Part shown: piece after piece, positions 61,751 through 64,000 of the stretch | Numbering within the stretch: position 1 is the first letter of the stretch | How the letters are laid out: the number at the start of each line of letters is the position of its first letter | Assembly (NCBI RefSeq): GCF_003203515.1 | Contig: NZ_BGNG01000001.1 | Coordinates: 1 to 64,000, forward strand | Origin: Glaciecola sp. KUL10 | GTDB lineage: Bacteria > Pseudomonadota > Gammaproteobacteria > Enterobacterales > Alteromonadaceae | Direction of reading: 5' to 3' | Length of the DNA stretch: 64,000 bases | Notes under the pieces: generated by a model | Told to the model about the DNA's origin: nothing | Databases searched by the model: none | What the model saw: the letters and a program-made list of their open reading frames with translations, nothing else | Program-made: the position numbers and the translations under genes

Positions 61751-63994
61751 CTATCTTTGTTTACTAGGCTTCCATTTTTTAGGCTTTCGCTCAGTTCGAT
61801 TGGCTAATTCGTTATGGCCTTGATTGTCGCTAAATCGAGTTAATCCTTTTTGAGCTTTGGCAGCTTTGCTTGTCTTACTTTTAGCATGCGCCTTATTTAT
61901 AGATTTCCGAGCATTTTCTCTCGCATCACGACCCTTTAGTTCGTCTTTACCTTCAGGTGGAACCAAGCATTTTTTGCTATGGCCAATCAGATGCGCTTTA
62001 CCCATATCGGTCAATGCTTTTCTGAGTAAAGGCCAATTAGCCGAATCGTGATACCTCAAAAATGCACGGTGCAAGCGTCGGTGAATTTCACCTTTGGCTA
62101 CTTCTACCGCTTCGCTTTTATGCGTCACTTTATGAATCGGATTCTTATTAGTGTGGTACATCGTTGTTGCATTTGCCATCGGCGATGGGTAAAAATTTTG
62201 AACCTGATCAAGCTTGAAATTGCGTTCTTTTAACCATAACGCTAGGTTCAACATATCTTCATCAGTGGTACCCGGATGAGCAGAAATAAAGTAGGGGATG
62301 AGATACTGTTCTTTGCCCGCTTCTTTTGAATACTTTTCAAATAGCTCCTTAAAGCGATCGTAAGTCCCCATGCCTGGTTTCATCATTTTGTCTAAGGGCG
62401 CTTTTTCGGTGTGCTCGGGCGCGATTTTTAAGTATCCACCGACGTGATGCGTGACCAATTCTTTGACGTAATTTGGATCTTCAATTGCCAAGTCGTAGCG
62501 TACGCCAGATGCAATTAGGACTTTTTTCACACCCTCTACTTTTCTAGCCTTTTTGTATAGCTCGACTGTTGGCGTTTGATCGGTATCTAAATGCCCACAA
62601 ATCGATGGCCAAACGCAGGATAGTCGACGGCATGCTTGTTCTGCTTTCGCGCTTTTGCATCGAAGTTTGTACATATTCGCAGTGGGGCCGCCAAGGTCCG
62701 AAATAACGCCTGTAAAGCCGGGAACTTTGTCACGGATTTGTTCGATTTCTCTAATAATTGATTCTTCAGAACGACTTTGAATAACTCGTCCTTCATGCTC
62801 TGTAATAGAACAGAATGTACAGCCACCAAAACAACCACGCATAATATTCACGGAGGTTTTAATCATGTCATATGCAGGTATTTTTGCTTTACCGTAACTA
62901 GGGTGGGGAACACGTGCATAAGGCAAATCAAACACCGCATCCATTTCTTCGGTTTCAAGCGGGTAAGCAGGTGGGTTTATCCAAATGATACGATCGCCGT
63001 GACGCTGCGCTAATGCGCGCGCGCAACCTGGATTCGTTTCTTTATGCAAAATTCTTGAAGTATGCGCATAAAGTGTTTTTTCTGCGCGCACTACATCGTA
63101 TGGAGGCAATAATACGTAGGTCTTTTCCCAAGGTTTGCGGCGCTCTTTTTTACGATGTTTTTGAATGACGATAGGTTGGGCTTTTTCTGCCTCAATGGCG
63201 GCTTGCTTGTCTTCTTCAGATGCAATGGCACATTTGTCTTCGATATATTCATATGGGCTAACGATAGGATCAATTTTCCCTATCGTATCGACATGTGTTG
63301 AATCGACACCTTGCCAACCTGGAAGCGGTTCTTTTCGGATAACTGCCGTGCCACGTATGTCTTGCATTTGATCAATCGTTTCACCATTTGCAAAACGGCT
63401 AGCCATTTCCAATAGGGGACGTTCCGCATTACCAAACATCAGCATATCGGCTTTGGAGTCAAACAACACGCTGCGACGCACTTTATCCGACCAATAATCA
63501 TAGTGGGCAATACGTCGAAGACTGGCTTCAATTCCACCGATTACAACAGGCTTTTTATAGGCTTCTTTACAACGTTGTGTATAGACCGTTACCGCGCGAT
63601 CTGGACGCTTGCCACCAACGTTATTTGGCGTGTATGCGTCATCGTGTCGCAACTTGCGATCAGCAGTATAACGGTTGATCATTGAGTCCATATTACCCGC
63701 AGTCACTCCAAAGAATAAATTAGGCTCGCCCAACTTCATAAAATCATCTTTTGAATGCCAATCAGGTTGAGAAATAATGCCCACCCTAAAGCCTTGAGCT
63801 TCAAGTGTGCGACCTATTACTGCCATACCAAAGCTTGGATGATCCACATAAGCATCTCCGGTGACAATGATGATGTCACAACTGTCCCAACCCAATATAT
63901 CCATTTCAATGCGTGACATGGGTAAAAATGGCGCATGGCCGTAACATTCAGCCCAATATTTTGGATAAGAAAACAGACTTCTTTCAGCCTTCAT
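61751..63994 (-). CDS. ygiQ: YgiQ family radical SAM protein (5' end may extend past the window)
   Basis: At least 747 residues of the YgiQ family are present. An N-terminal domain ([23 protein letters not shown], split: [18 protein letters not shown]) precedes the radical SAM core with [18 protein letters not shown] near residues 385-402, giving the C-x3-C-x2-C iron-sulfur ligands. [13 protein letters not shown] and [20 protein letters not shown] near 525-610 also match E. coli YgiQ. The C-terminus is a Lys/Arg-rich tail. Radical SAM chemistry is certain; the substrate is unknown to me. The ATG at 63992-63994 is near the right edge, the frame remains open upstream, and family proteins often start some residues earlier, so the start is uncertain. 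Confidence 0.92.
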   Translation of the reverse strand: MKAERSLFSYPKYWAECYGHAPFLPMSRIEMDILGWDSCDIIIVTGDAYVDHPSFGMAVIGRTLEAQGFRVGIISQPDWHSKDDFMKLGEPNLFFGVTAGNMDSMINRYTADRKLRHDDAYTPNNVGGKRPDRAVTVYTQRCKEAYKKPVVIGGIEASLRRIAHYDYWSDKVRRSVLFDSKADMLMFGNAERPLLEMASRFANGETIDQMQDIRGTAVIRKEPLPGWQGVDSTHVDTIGKIDPIVSPYEYIEDKCAIASEEDKQAAIEAEKAQPIVIQKHRKKERRKPWEKTYVLLPPYDVVRAEKTLYAHTSRILHKETNPGCARALAQRHGDRIIWINPPAYPLETEEMDAVFDLPYARVPHPSYGKAKIPAYDMIKTSVNIMRGCFGGCTFCSITEHEGRVIQSRSEESIIREIEQIRDKVPGFTGVISDLGGPTANMYKLRCKSAKAEQACRRLSCVWPSICGHLDTDQTPTVELYKKARKVEGVKKVLIASGVRYDLAIEDPNYVKELVTHHVGGYLKIAPEHTEKAPLDKMMKPGMGTYDRFKELFEKYSKEAGKEQYLIPYFISAHPGTTDEDMLNLALWLKERNFKLDQVQNFYPSPMANATTMYHTNKNPIHKVTHKSEAVEVAKGEIHRRLHRAFLRYHDSANWPLLRKALTDMGKAHLIGHSKKCLVPPEGKDELKGRDARENARKSINKAHAKSKTSKAAKAQKGLTRFSDNQGHNELANRTERKPKKWKPSKQR

Positions 63995-64000
63995 TCTGGC

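Overview
The window looks like the chromosome of a marine gammaproteobacterium of the order Alteromonadales. Base composition is AT-rich. Gene content fits the group: a yejM-yejL/yejK locus, a two-domain PTPS-like protein coupled to an M23 peptidase, a DUF6279 lipoprotein, TrhO, and a secreted GH16 enzyme with a GlyGly-CTERM-like tail. The genus cannot be fixed from the sequence alone. I see no rRNA, tRNA, CRISPR array, prophage or recognisable defence system.

Layout. (1) 1-3470 is the tail of an integron gene-cassette array. All cassettes are on +, separated by attC-like palindromes. They carry a small membrane protein, a complete subclass B1 metallo-beta-lactamase, a DUF3703 protein and a DUF1801 protein with an internal deletion. 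The left-most attC is split by a decayed IS110/IS1111-type insertion sequence. (2) 3.5-6.7 kb holds a lipoprotein, a DEDDh exonuclease, a glutathione peroxidase and a response regulator-TPR gene broken by a frameshift. (3) 7-11.8 kb is a four-gene valine-catabolism operon (mmsA, acyl-CoA dehydrogenase, 3-hydroxyisobutyryl-CoA hydrolase, mmsB) behind a LiuR-like operator. (4) 11.9-22.3 kb carries rlmA, gmhB, yejM/yejL, yejK, the PTPS-like protein, M23 and M61 peptidases, an Mpo1-like protein, a phosphofructokinase and a DUF6279 lipoprotein. (5) 22.4-26.1 kb is a signalling group: a response regulator, a PAS histidine kinase and an intact response regulator-TPR protein. (6) 26.2-44.5 kb is mostly housekeeping: trhO, an EF-hand protein, a GST, an MDR oxidoreductase, a DEAD helicase, scoAB with a LysR regulator, an HK, cysB, sdaA, nudL-pabB, class I fumarase and rmuC behind a LexA box. 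A repeat-rich 0.6 kb intergenic region lies between fumarase and rmuC. (7) 44.7-51.3 kb has a secreted hydrolase, the GH16 enzyme, an OpgC-like acyltransferase, a CIA30 protein and an unusual sigma factor fused to a membrane domain. (8) 51.3-64 kb has yhfA, cvfB, a pxpABC-dat operon, fur, a chemoreceptor, a PAS-GGDEF-EAL protein and ygiQ.

Three genes (the RR-TPR gene near 6.3 kb, yejK near 15.4 kb, the DUF6279 gene near 21.9 kb) lose frame exactly at a homopolymer run. Base-calling error is the simplest explanation. Two of the runs are also A-rich slippery sites where a -1 shift would restore the protein. The most notable items are the cassette-borne B1 metallo-beta-lactamase, the IS in an attC, the membrane-fused sigma factor, the 134-bp palindromic element with REP-like repeats, and the SOS box ahead of rmuC.
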